From Methanobacteriota archaeon (lineage in GTDB: Archaea > Halobacteriota > Methanosarcinia > Methanosarcinales > Methanosarcinaceae), in contig JAEWQJ010000046.1 in the NCBI GenBank assembly GCA_023399215.1, positions 1 to 64,000 of the forward strand: a DNA stretch of 64,000 nt, read 5' to 3'. The notes beneath the pieces are model-generated. The model was given only the letters and a program-made list of their open reading frames with translations. It was not told the origin of the DNA and did no database searches. Made by a program: the position numbers and the translations under genes. Positions 35,925-44,516 of the stretch are shown here, piece after piece; position 1 is the stretch's first letter, and the number at the start of each line of letters is the position of its first letter.

Positions 35925-36809
35925 ATGCCAGTGCAGAAAAACTCTTTAAATCCATATTTTGAAGTTGTAACTGGCAGTATAATTTACGGCACTATCGGAG
36001 TTTTTCTGGATAAAATTCAGGATATGTCAACCGGATCGATCCTTTTCTCCAGGCTCTTCTTTGGTCTCTGCATGATTTTTGTTTATCTGCTGCTCAATCG
36101 AGGGCTTGGACAGCTTAAACCCCATAGGAAAAAAAGATACCTTCTCCTCCTGGGCCTTCTGAATGCGATAACAGGGATTTGTTACTTTTCATCTATTCGG
36201 TATAGTGGAGTTTCGGTGGCTGTCCTTCTGCTCTATACGGCTCCGGTATATGTTAGTCTGTTTGCTCCATCGATTCTCGGAGAACACAGAAACAGTAATA
36301 GTTTTCTTCCTCTTTTGCTTGCAATTGCAGGAGTTTTACTGATTGCACGTCCGGGTGAAATTCTTGGACATACAGGCCCTGAGTTCCAGAAAGGCCTTCT
36401 TTTCGGGTTACTGTCAGGGCTGTCATTTGGTGCGAATATAATAACAATTCGGTATCTGAGGGATGATTATTCAGGAATAGCTCAAACCTTCTGGCTGACA
36501 GGAATAAGCCTTCTCTTTATGCTGCCGGCCGCACTCTCCACTCCAACTGCTGCTTTCGTTAAAAACCTTGATATCCTGCTTCTTTTCGGTTTAACTATAA
36601 CGTTCGCTGCCGTAATATATCTGATAGGTATCTCAGGAATAAGGGCTCAGACAGGAAGTATTCTTGCTCTGGTCGAGCCTGTTTCCGGAATTTTCTTTGA
36701 CGTTACTGTCCTGAAAAATCCGCTCTATATCTCGACTTTCCTTGGTTGCGTTTTTATTCTTACAGCAGCCTATATTATAAGTAAAAGGGATGGGGCATGC
36801 CTGAAATAG
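35925..36809 (+). CDS. EamA/DMT-family transporter (10 TM)
   Basis: A drug/metabolite superfamily permease of 294 residues with ten membrane helices in two EamA repeats; the first repeat starts VTGSIIYGTIGVFLDKIQD, the second KGLLFGLLSGLSFGANIITI. Conserved features are the Pro-containing APVYVSLFAP after helix 4 and EPVSGIFF near the end. Substrates of the family range from amino acids to nucleotides and cannot be read here. It has its own promoter-like TATA. Confidence 0.88.
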   Translation: MPVQKNSLNPYFEVVTGSIIYGTIGVFLDKIQDMSTGSILFSRLFFGLCMIFVYLLLNRGLGQLKPHRKKRYLLLLGLLNAITGICYFSSIRYSGVSVAVLLLYTAPVYVSLFAPSILGEHRNSNSFLPLLLAIAGVLLIARPGEILGHTGPEFQKGLLFGLLSGLSFGANIITIRYLRDDYSGIAQTFWLTGISLLFMLPAALSTPTAAFVKNLDILLLFGLTITFAAVIYLIGISGIRAQTGSILALVEPVSGIFFDVTVLKNPLYISTFLGCVFILTAAYIISKRDGACLK

Positions 36810-37102
36810 AAGAACAGAATATAGAAATCTTCTCTTTGTGGAATTCTCTTCTTGTTGAATTTTCCTCTTGTAGAATTCTCTTCTTGTTGAATTATCTTCA
36901 TATATAAGTTTTTTATTGAGATGTTTCATACTATAGAAGTTTCTTCTTGTAGAGGTCTCCTCTTTGTAGAATTCTCTTCTCAAAACAAAAGGGAAGCTGC
37001 CTAAAATAGAGTTTTCCGTGGGATCCTGTGTTCTGCCCAAAAGCTCTTTAGTTAAAAGCCCCTCTTTTTTTATTATAATGGTTTTGAAAATGCAGGAAAA
37101 GC
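36810..37102. repeat. TTCTTCTTG(T/A)(A/T)GAA-type degenerate repeats
   Basis: Words of the form CTTCTTGTTGAATT / CTCTTGTAGAATT recur about eight times at 36830-36980. No gene is seen. Confidence 0.6.
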
Positions 37103-37786
37103 ATGACTGAAGAACGCCCAATTATCGAGCTTAAAAACCTGACAAAAATATATAAAAACGGAATGGAATTTCGCGCGCTCGACAATGCAAACTTGAAAAT
37201 TAAGAAAGGGGAATTCGTGGCAATTGTCGGACCATCGGGTTCGGGCAAAAGCACACTTATGCACATGATAGGCCTACTGGACACTCCAAGTTCTGGGACG
37301 CTCATGATAGACGGTAGAGACGTAACAAATATGTCGGATAAGGAACGTTCTGAGATGCGAAACAGAATGCTTGGTTTTGTTTTCCAGTACCATCACCTGC
37401 TCCCGGACTTTACGGCTCTGGAAAATGTAATAATGCCGCTCTTGATTTTGGGAAAAAGCAGGAAAGAAGCACAGGAAATTGCTGAAAACCTCCTTAAAGA
37501 AGTAGGACTTGAAGACCGGATGGATCACAGGCCCGGTGAACTTTCAGGAGGACAGAACCAGAGGGTTGCAGTAGCAAGGGCGCTTAGCTGTTCTCCTGCA
37601 ATCGTGCTTGGAGACGAGCCTACAGGCAACCTTGATACAAAAACGGGTGACCTGATCTATGGACTGCTCAGACGGCTGAACAGGGAGCATAATCAGACTT
37701 TTATCGTGGTTACTCATAATGAGAACCTGGCATCAAAAGCTGACAGGATTATCAGGCTTGTAGACGGAAAAATTACAGATAAGTGA
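37103..37786 (+). CDS. ABC transporter ATP-binding protein (LolD/MacB type)
   Basis: A 227-residue ATPase subunit of the LolD/MacB/FtsE type. Walker A GPSGSGKST (about 40-48), the Q loop QYHHLLPDFTALENV, signature LSGGQNQRVA (one residue from the common LSGGQQQRVA), Walker B IVLGDEPTGNLD and the switch His in VVTHN are all present, so it should hydrolyse ATP. The usual MacB-type permease is not next to it. It is followed at 10 bases by a PPC/DUF296 protein, so the two are probably in one operon. Confidence 0.93.
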   Translation: MTEERPIIELKNLTKIYKNGMEFRALDNANLKIKKGEFVAIVGPSGSGKSTLMHMIGLLDTPSSGTLMIDGRDVTNMSDKERSEMRNRMLGFVFQYHHLLPDFTALENVIMPLLILGKSRKEAQEIAENLLKEVGLEDRMDHRPGELSGGQNQRVAVARALSCSPAIVLGDEPTGNLDTKTGDLIYGLLRRLNREHNQTFIVVTHNENLASKADRIIRLVDGKITDK

Positions 37787-37796
37787 GGATAAAAAG

Positions 37797-38252
37797 ATGG
37801 AATATGCAACAGGAAAAATAGGTAGAGTATTTACCGTAAGGATCGATTCTGGAGACGACCTGATTCTGGAACTGATTAAACTTGCTGAACTGGAGCGTAT
37901 CGAATCTGCTGTTTTTGTATTGCTGGGCGCATTAAAAGAGGCAAAGCTTGTCACAGGCCCTAAAGAAAGTATAATCCCTCCAGAACCTATATGGTTTGGC
38001 TTTGACGATGCACATGAGATTCTGGGAATTGGAGATATTTTTTTAATGGAAGGAAAGCCTAAGATCCATCTGCATGCAGGCGCAGGCAGGGGAGACGATG
38101 TAAAACTCGGTTGCCTGAGAGGAGAAAGCGAAGTTTTTATGGTAGTTGAGGCTTTTGTCTTCGAACTTGATGGATTTTCTGCTAGAAGAATTGAAGATAA
38201 GGAACAGGGCTTTGCCCCTGTAAGTTTTGAGCGAGTTTTAGATATGAAATGA
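37797..38252 (+). CDS. PPC (DUF296) domain protein
   Basis: A 151-residue single-domain protein of the PPC/DUF296 fold found in plant AT-hook proteins and in free-standing prokaryotic forms, which form trimers. The family core is GKPKIHLHAGAGRGDDVKLG followed by EVFMVVEAFVFEL. The two His residues of HLH suggest metal binding, as seen in structures of prokaryotic members. Ten bases separate it from the ABC ATPase gene, and GAGG precedes the ATG. Confidence 0.85.
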   Translation: MEYATGKIGRVFTVRIDSGDDLILELIKLAELERIESAVFVLLGALKEAKLVTGPKESIIPPEPIWFGFDDAHEILGIGDIFLMEGKPKIHLHAGAGRGDDVKLGCLRGESEVFMVVEAFVFELDGFSARRIEDKEQGFAPVSFERVLDMK

Positions 38253-38365
38253 TGTTCTGGTAGAACAAGAGTTATAATCAAAGCTCAAAAGTTTGAGTAT
38301 GAAAGCAAGAAGTAAAATATAGTCCTATATAGTCCTGTAAAATTATCTGGCAATCTTCTTCAAAT

Positions 38366-38755
38366 TCAATTTTGCAATGTTGTTTCCAGTTCTCGAAGCC
38401 TTTCGAGTGCAATCATTTTTTCGTTATTATCTTTTAAAAATTCGTCTTCAAGGATCTTTACAATTTGTGAGAAGGGCAAAGTTAACTGGTAGTACTTCAC
38501 AGGCCTGCCTTTTCCTTTATTCTTTTTTTCAGATCTTTCTTCCACCCAACCTCTTTCCCGCAGGGGTCGCATGGCTACACTTACTTCCGGTTGTCTAAGC
38601 CCTGATACAAGTTCAATATGAAGAGACCTGAGTTCACTGCAGCCTTTCAGACACACGATTGCAGTGGCCTCCGTCCTCGGGAGTCCCAGGCTCTGGAGCA
38701 TGTCAATGATTGAATACTCTTTATCGGTTAAATTAACTGGAGAATCGTCGGTCAT
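38366..38755 (-). CDS. Winged-helix transcriptional regulator (TrmB/ArsR-like)
   Basis: A 129-residue regulator. The helix-turn-helix lies at about 24-70 (LGLPRTEATAIVCLKGCSEL, then SGLRQPEVSVAMRPLRERGW), followed by a basic wing (KKNKGKGRPVKYYQLT) and a C-terminal helix for dimerisation. The arrangement is that of small TrmB-type or ArsR-type archaeal repressors. It runs opposite to the ABC/PPC pair and ends 113 bp from it; a target is not evident. Confidence 0.82.
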   Translation of the reverse strand: MTDDSPVNLTDKEYSIIDMLQSLGLPRTEATAIVCLKGCSELRSLHIELVSGLRQPEVSVAMRPLRERGWVEERSEKKNKGKGRPVKYYQLTLPFSQIVKILEDEFLKDNNEKMIALERLRELETTLQN

Positions 38756-39387
38756 CGAATGTGAATAATACTTTCAGGTTTATATATTTTATGTAGATAA
38801 AATTGTTTTTTTAAATAAATTGAGTATTGTTAAGAAGTATAATAGCTATCAAATCCTGCTAATATCTTTTTTTGAAAAGTTTTAATATAAAAACTAATAT
38901 TAGCAAATCTCCGGAAAAAAACCGGTTTTGTAAAAACTGACTTTGTGATCCTGACCAAAACCTTTAAAGCTAGTGCCTGAGGAAAATGGAGATTCCTGAA
39001 ACTCAGGAAGCCTGAGTTAAGGTTTACAAAATAAGAAAATCTCTTGCAAACGCTCGAGGGATAATATTCCTGAATTTATACAGCTAAGAATGTAGATACC
39101 TGAGGCAAAAGTATTTCTTAATTCGGAAATTCAACATATAGCCTTCATTTGTTAATAGGGTTTCTTATGAGACAATAGCGTAAAACTTAATTAAAATTAT
39201 TTCCGTTAACCGGATAAAGAATTAAATACAATTCGGACATCTAACGGTTAAGTTAAGATTAAGTCTCATTAAATAAGCTTCAAATTAAGGATAAGCTTCA
39301 AAATTAGGGATAAGCTTTGAATTAAGGTTAAGCTTCAAATAACAGAATATATCTATAGATAAATCAGAGATTAAAAAGGGTGAAATA
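38756..39387. other. Long upstream region of enolase, with a hairpin and repeats
   Basis: AACTCAGG-AAG-CCTGAGTT at 39000-39018 can form an 8-bp hairpin. At 39285-39345 the word (G)ATAAGCTTCAAATTAAG is repeated about four times. GGTGA precedes the enolase ATG. No gene is seen. Confidence 0.55.
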
Positions 39388-40674
39388 ATGTCGTATATCG
39401 GTCTACAGCAGGATTCTGGAGAATATAAAATCCAAAAGATACATGCTCGGGAGATCCTGGATTCAAGGGGAAATCCCACTGTTGAAGTTGATGTGTTTAC
39501 GCCAAAGGGATTTGGCAGAGCCGGTGTTCCTTCAGGGGCTTCTACCGGTACGAACGAGGCCCTTGAACTGCGGGATGCAGACCCTAATAGATATGGAGGA
39601 AAAGGAGTTCTCACTGCAGTAAAGAATGTGAACACCATCATCCAGAAGGAATTGCTGGGGCTTGATGTGCGAAACCAGCGGGAAATCGATGAGCTGATGA
39701 TTGAGCTCGATGAGACCGATAACAAATCAAACCTTGGGGCAAATGCAATTCTTGGGGTATCCATGGCTGTTGCAAGAGCTGCTGCAGATTCCCTGAATGT
39801 TCCTCTCTACCGCTATTTGGGAGGCTCAAATGCATTTACTCTTCCAGTGCCCACAATGAATGTCCTTAACGGGGGCAAGCATGCAGGCAATGATCTTGCA
39901 ATCCAGGAGTTCATGATTCAGCCCAAAGGCGCAGAAACCTTTTACGAAGCTCTCCAGATGGGAGCCGAAATCTATCACGTTCTTGGTAAAATACTGGAAA
40001 AGAAATACGGCGGTTCTTCTACCAATGTGGGCTATGAAGGAGGATACGCTCCCAAGATGAGTGAGTCAACCGAAGCCCTTGATGCCCTTACCCAGGCTAT
40101 TGAAGAAGCAGGCTACACTGACACCGAGGTTACAATTGGGCTTGATGCTGCAGCCTCCGAGTTTTACGAAGAGGAAACCTATGCAATCGACGGAAAGAAA
40201 CTCTCTGCTCCCGAACTGATGGACTACTACGTCGAACTTGTGAACTCCTATCCAATCCTTTCCATTGAAGACCCCTTCTATGAGGAAGCCTTTGAGGACT
40301 TCGAAGCTCTGACCAATGAACTCTGGGACACAATTATTGTCGGTGACGACCTCTTTGTTACAAACATTGAGAGGCTTTCAAAAGGCGTTGACATGGGAGC
40401 AGCAAATGCACTTCTCTTAAAGGTCAACCAGATCGGAACTATTTCCGAAGCTTTTGACGCCGCAAATATGGCTTCCAGAAACGGCTATACCGTAATAGTA
40501 AGCCACCGTTCTGCCGAAACCGAAGACACAACAATTGCGGATATCTCAGTAGCTATCGGGGCAGAAATGATCAAGACCGGAGCCCCGGCACGTGGAGAAA
40601 GAACAGCTAAATATAATCAGCTTCTCAGAATCGAGGAAGACCTGGGTGAAGTTGCACATTACGTGCAGCTCTAA
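39388..40674 (+). CDS. eno: Enolase (phosphopyruvate hydratase)
   Basis: Interconverts 2-phosphoglycerate and phosphoenolpyruvate in glycolysis/gluconeogenesis in the cytoplasm. The 428 residues match the family. The N-terminal lid loop contains SGASTGTNEALELRD; Mg2+ ligands are Asp in TIGLDAAASEF, Glu in SIEDPFYEE and Asp in IIVGDDLFVTN; the catalytic Lys is in LLLKVNQIGT and the signature is SHRSAETEDTTIADISVA. AAAAGGGTGAAATA before ATG supplies the SD. A T-rich run follows the stop (40680-40720). Confidence 0.97.
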   Translation: MSYIGLQQDSGEYKIQKIHAREILDSRGNPTVEVDVFTPKGFGRAGVPSGASTGTNEALELRDADPNRYGGKGVLTAVKNVNTIIQKELLGLDVRNQREIDELMIELDETDNKSNLGANAILGVSMAVARAAADSLNVPLYRYLGGSNAFTLPVPTMNVLNGGKHAGNDLAIQEFMIQPKGAETFYEALQMGAEIYHVLGKILEKKYGGSSTNVGYEGGYAPKMSESTEALDALTQAIEEAGYTDTEVTIGLDAAASEFYEEETYAIDGKKLSAPELMDYYVELVNSYPILSIEDPFYEEAFEDFEALTNELWDTIIVGDDLFVTNIERLSKGVDMGAANALLLKVNQIGTISEAFDAANMASRNGYTVIVSHRSAETEDTTIADISVAIGAEMIKTGAPARGERTAKYNQLLRIEEDLGEVAHYVQL

Positions 40675-40679
40675 CCCTT

Positions 40680-40722
40680 TTAATTTTTCATTTTAAGTAG
40701 TTTTAGCTTTCTTTTTTTGTTT
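40680..40722 (+). terminator. T-rich terminator of enolase
   Basis: Several T-runs (TTTTTCATTTT, CTTTTTTTGTTTT) directly after the stop codon, shared with the convergent UspA gene. Confidence 0.5.
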
Positions 40723-40735
40723 TAATTATTCAGTT

Positions 40736-41209
40736 TCATAAATCACACTTGTCTCTTACAACCATAACCGGAACCTTCGAGTGACGGATCAGCTTTTCTG
40801 CGACACTGCCAAGAAGCAACCTGTCCAGTCCTGTTTTTCCAAGAGTACCCATAACAACAATATCCATTTTTTCCTCTTCAGCATACCGGATCAGCTCTTC
40901 TGAGGGATTGCCTTCAAGAAGAACAGGCTCAACATTGATTCCTTTCATCTCACCCAAGTTTTTTACAAAAGTTACAGCCTCATGTCCCTGTTTTTCCCAT
41001 GCCTCATGTATTGGCTTCCAGTAAGAATCCACATTCATAGGAAAGGAATCACCATTGATAGGAGCCAGATAGTCTGTTGACACCACATAGACTGCATAGA
41101 CCTTTCCTCCACTCAACCGAGCAAGCTCAATCCCTTTTTCAGCAACCAGCCCGGAGCAGGGCGAGCCGTCGGTTGCAACCATTATTTTCTTGAAATTAAT
41201 AGCTTCCAT
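40736..41209 (-). CDS. Universal stress protein (UspA family)
   Basis: A 157-residue cytoplasmic protein of the nucleotide-binding UspA type. KKIMVATDGSPCSG is the first strand and Asp loop; MGTLGKTGLDRLLLGSVAEK carries the ATP-binding G-2x-G-9x-G-(S/T) motif, so it should bind ATP. Its exact role in stress is not known. It faces enolase tail to tail. Confidence 0.93.
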   Translation of the reverse strand: MEAINFKKIMVATDGSPCSGLVAEKGIELARLSGGKVYAVYVVSTDYLAPINGDSFPMNVDSYWKPIHEAWEKQGHEAVTFVKNLGEMKGINVEPVLLEGNPSEELIRYAEEEKMDIVVMGTLGKTGLDRLLLGSVAEKLIRHSKVPVMVVRDKCDL

Positions 41210-41560
41210 ATAGAACCGTATTAAAATACGTGGATTTCCTAAATTAGATTTTTGGAATGCTGCAAGAAAAAGCTGTAAAACCTGAAAAACAGGATCTTTC
41301 TTTCAAGCCTGCGAGTTCCCTAAACTATGAGAGTACTAAAGCTTATCTCAAATCTTCCAGAGGGCTTTAAACTGGCACACAGGCAAAAAACCAACATAAA
41401 GACAGAAAAAGGACTCTATAACACAAGAATAAAATATCCCGGTTAAGAGGCTTATCATTTCCCAATAGGAAAAGTTCCTATATCTTCCTGCATGTCTTTT
41501 CATTGGCTCAATAAACCAATAAGGCAGGGTAAAAATCTAGGTACGGAACACGATAAAACG
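41210..41560. other. Intergenic stretch with no intact gene
   Basis: Between UspA and the protoglobin remnant. A minus-strand frame runs into it from the remnant and stops at TAG 41537-41539. Nothing else is recognised. Confidence 0.5.
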
Positions 41561-41798
41561 ACTGGTGAAATAATAGAGTAGACGCGGATGTGAACCCACA
41601 AACCCATACCAGGTATCAAGGATCTCCTCGATCTGGTCTTCCAGCACTTCTCTGGCTTTCTTGAGGTATTTTTCATCCTCTTCTGTAGATATCTGTAAAC
41701 ATCACAGTATCTTTTAATAGTTTCAGATCCTCAAGGTTAAAAGGAGACATGCTTTTTGTCTTTCCATAGGTGTAACCCGGAATTTTTTCTATGGGCAT
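41561..41798 (-). pseudogene. Protoglobin remnant (N-terminal part, frameshifted)
   Basis: Hand translation from the ATG at 41798 gives MPIEKIPGYTYGKTKS, then PFNLEDLKLLKDTVMFTD, and, after a frame change, EEDEKYLKKAREVLEDQIEE followed by ILDTWYGFVGSHPRLLYYFT. This is plainly the N-terminal half of the Methanosarcina protoglobin, a heme protein that binds O2, CO and NO. The frame breaks at about 41683-41697 where a 10-base insertion seems to duplicate ACAGA. After LLYYFTS the similarity ends, so the helices carrying the proximal His are missing. It is a dead gene. Confidence 0.8.
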
Positions 41799-41890
41799 TA
41801 ATTTTAACCCACCAAATGTCAATTAGTCCAATTATCAATTCGTTTGCTATTCCCAATTTATTGTTTCCTTTAAAAATGGAATTGAGGACA

Positions 41891-41938
<48 letters not shown>

Positions 41939-41958
41939 TAATTCCAAATATAAATAGT

Positions 41959-42633
41959 TCAATTTCCGAATCCATGAAATGTCTTTCTTGCTGAAATTAC
42001 AGCAAATCTTCCTTTTCCATGTCCTTTTTCCGGAAGTTCAACAGATTCTATTTTCTCAGGCTTTTTAAAAAGAGTCTGGCAGATCTCGAGATTTTCAAAC
42101 CCAATTTCTAAAAGATATGTTAAGACTTCCGTTGCAGAAAGAAAATGTGCCTCTGCAGAAAATTTGCTTTCTTTTTTCTCCGACTCAATGCAGCGTCCCT
42201 GAGTGCTATCCCTATCAAGGATTCCAACTATAATTTGTCCGCCTGGTTTCAATACCCTCAGAGCTTCCTTGAGTGCCTGGTTCGGATTTTTAAAAAAAGC
42301 AAGTGCAGTAACAATTAAAACGAGATCAAATTGTTCTCTTTTAATAGGCAGAAACTCCGCAACACCAATCACGACTTTCAGTCTTCGTTGCTTTGCAAGA
42401 ATTGCCATAGCTCTTGCCGGTTCAATCCCGAGTCCAATCCCAAGAGCCGAAGCGAACCTGCCTGTACCAGCTCCGATTTCAAGGGCTTTTAATTTCTCCA
42501 GATTTTCGGGAAGAAAAACTCTCAGGGCAAGAAGTTCGGATTCGTATGCAGGTTTATATTTCTCGTACCAGGCGTCATATTCTCCTGCATACCTGTCAAA
42601 GCTCTCCCATAGCCCCAGTAAATCCCACTCCCG
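41959..42633 (-). CDS. Class I SAM-dependent methyltransferase, start codon lost or unusual
   Basis: The reading frame of 224 codons holds a whole small methyltransferase: WESFDRYAGEYDAWYEKY, motif I LEIGAGTGRFASALG, motif II/III ...AEFLPIKREQFDLVLIVTAL, and LKPGGQIIVGILD. The first in-frame ATG (42408) would cut off motif I. The upstream coding part stays open back to 42633 where TGA (42634-42636) blocks it; a GTG three codons before that TGA would give Met-Ser-Gln-stop. Either a CTG near 42618 (GGGAG upstream) is used or a nonsense change has damaged the start. The substrate is unknown. Confidence 0.6.
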   Translation of the reverse strand, partial: REWDLLGLWESFDRYAGEYDAWYEKYKPAYESELLALRVFLPENLEKLKALEIGAGTGRFASALGIGLGIEPARAMAILAKQRRLKVVIGVAEFLPIKREQFDLVLIVTALAFFKNPNQALKEALRVLKPGGQIIVGILDRDSTQGRCIESEKKESKFSAEAHFLSATEVLTYLLEIGFENLEICQTLFKKPEKIESVELPEKGHGKGRFAVISARKTFHGFGN

Positions 42634-42696
42634 TCACTGACTCACGTTCTTCTTTGATTCTTTAAGTTTCCTTAACCTTTTTTCCTTTAAAATTTC

Positions 42697-44112
42697 TCAT
42701 CTTTTTCTATACAGGAAAACTGCAAGCAAACCAAAAATTCCATAAATCAATTCAAAGCCAGGTAAACTCTCAATTTTATTTTGCCAGACAGATTCTTGAG
42801 TCTCTTGTCCTTCAAGAACGACTATTATATAATCTTTTGAAGCAGTCCCGTTTTCGTTACTTGCGACAAGGTTAACGGTATAGGTTCCAGGCTCTGTAAA
42901 GGTATGAACCGGATTTTCGTCCGTCGAATCAATGTTCCCGTCGCTTTCAAAATCCCAGTTTCTTTCGGTTTCATTTTTCGAAAGATCGGTAAACTGGACT
43001 GAAAGAGGAAGATAACCACTAGTTGCATTGGTACTGAAATTTGCAACCGGAAGGATCGGCTTCTTTACTTTAGCGGCTACAAGAGGCCGGCGATCGACGT
43101 AATCACTGTTTTCAATCTTGTATACCTTATCAGCAATGCCATCTCCATCTTCATCAGGCGTGACTTCCGAGGGGCCTGTTCCATTGGGTTGTGCCCAGTA
43201 GTTTCCTGCAAGATAAGGCCCATCGACAATGTTAGTGCCTGGGGTTTTTTCTATATAGTATATGTTGTCGGTTCCATTATTAGGTACGGCATTGACAGTA
43301 TTATTGAAGTAGTTATTAAGGACGCTATTCTTGTCACTTTTGGGACAGACAAAAAGCCCAAAAACCTCATTTGAAGTAATAGTATTGCTTAAAATCTTAT
43401 TGTTATCCGAATTGCCCAGGTAGATACCTCTACCGTTATCGAAAGCATTATTTTCTGAGAGTGTATTGCCTACTCCAGTTGAAAGCACGATTCCGTAATC
43501 TTTGTTTTCCGAGAGCGTATTATTTGAAATCACATTCCCCTCAGAATTAGGAACATAAAACCCATACCTGTTTTTTGAAGCTCGGTTTCCAGAGATCGTG
43601 TTGTAGTTGGACTGCTCAATAACAACTCCCTTATCGCTTTTTCCAATCAAGTTATCAAGAATTGAATTATAATCCGAATTCTTCAGATGTACTGCAATAG
43701 TATTATTCAGCAATCTACTATTCTCAATGGTGCAGTTTTTGCACTTATACATATAGACCCCTGCATGGTCTTTATGTGCCTCCATTATTTTAAACCCGCT
43801 AATCGTAACTTTATTTGCCTGTACATTAAACACATCTAAAGCCGGGTCTTTAGCCATTATTATTGTATTTGCAGGATTTTCAGACTCTGATTTTATTACC
43901 AGATTATTTACGTTTACATTGATGTTCTCGGTATAGGTTCCAGGCTTTACAATTACCACATCACCTGAAACCGCATTGTTTACAGCAGCCTGTATGGACT
44001 CTCCTGATTTGACAACGATTTCATTCGCAGTTCCAATACCAGAGCTTAATATCAGGATAAAAAAAACTAACAATAAAGTAACTAATTTACTTATTCTAAT
44101 CCCTCCATCCAC
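42697..44112 (-). CDS. Surface beta-helix protein with PKD domain and PGF-CTERM
   Basis: A 471-residue exported protein: signal peptide (LVTLLLVFFILILSSGIG), a NosD/CASH-type right-handed beta-helix (about 30-290, with repeated N-x-I/L-x-x-N units such as GNTLSENNAFDNGRGIYLGN), a conserved GGPYLAGNYWAQPNGTGPSE-like junction (here DGPYLAGNYW), one PKD domain (about 350-430, with WDFESDGNIDST in place of the common WDFGDG) and a C-terminal LPGFELIYGIFGLLAVFLYR, a PGF-CTERM anchor processed by archaeosortase. It sits with two homologues downstream in a cell-surface cluster. Confidence 0.9.
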   Translation of the reverse strand: MDGGIRISKLVTLLLVFFILILSSGIGTANEIVVKSGESIQAAVNNAVSGDVVIVKPGTYTENINVNVNNLVIKSESENPANTIIMAKDPALDVFNVQANKVTISGFKIMEAHKDHAGVYMYKCKNCTIENSRLLNNTIAVHLKNSDYNSILDNLIGKSDKGVVIEQSNYNTISGNRASKNRYGFYVPNSEGNVISNNTLSENKDYGIVLSTGVGNTLSENNAFDNGRGIYLGNSDNNKILSNTITSNEVFGLFVCPKSDKNSVLNNYFNNTVNAVPNNGTDNIYYIEKTPGTNIVDGPYLAGNYWAQPNGTGPSEVTPDEDGDGIADKVYKIENSDYVDRRPLVAAKVKKPILPVANFSTNATSGYLPLSVQFTDLSKNETERNWDFESDGNIDSTDENPVHTFTEPGTYTVNLVASNENGTASKDYIIVVLEGQETQESVWQNKIESLPGFELIYGIFGLLAVFLYRKR

Positions 44113-44516
44113 TCAAAAAAAGCAATGAAATTTTCTAATTAAATTTGCTTTAAGTGGCTGTATAAGTCACAGAGAATATTCCGTGTAAATTTTTTTATAA
44201 GATAACGTGAGTTCTCTTATGATCTAAAGTAAGTCCTTTTACAATAGCGTATAAAATTGCTTTACTCGATCTTTGTGTAAAAAATATGCAGGAACCCACA
44301 TGCGTTTATGCATATAATTCGCTTTATCTTTATAGAATATTTCATCCAAATTGTCAGAGTAGGGGGAATAATGTATAAAGTAATATAAATATGCTGGGTA
44401 TAGGCGACAAATAAAAAACAAAAATAGTAAAATAGGATGAAGGACCAAGTCTTCATCCAAAAGTTTTAACCTGCTGCTTTTATCCTTTGGACTCTGCTCA
44501 GGCTCCTTTAATCAAG
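44113..44516. other. Intergenic stretch between surface protein genes
   Basis: AT-rich, with frames of poor quality (for example 44239-44460); promoter of the upstream-lying surface gene expected. No repeats are seen. Confidence 0.45.

Noticed and set aside
44239..44460. 73-codon frame between surface genes
   Set aside because: No SD, no domain and two overlapping frames of equal quality; looks like chance.
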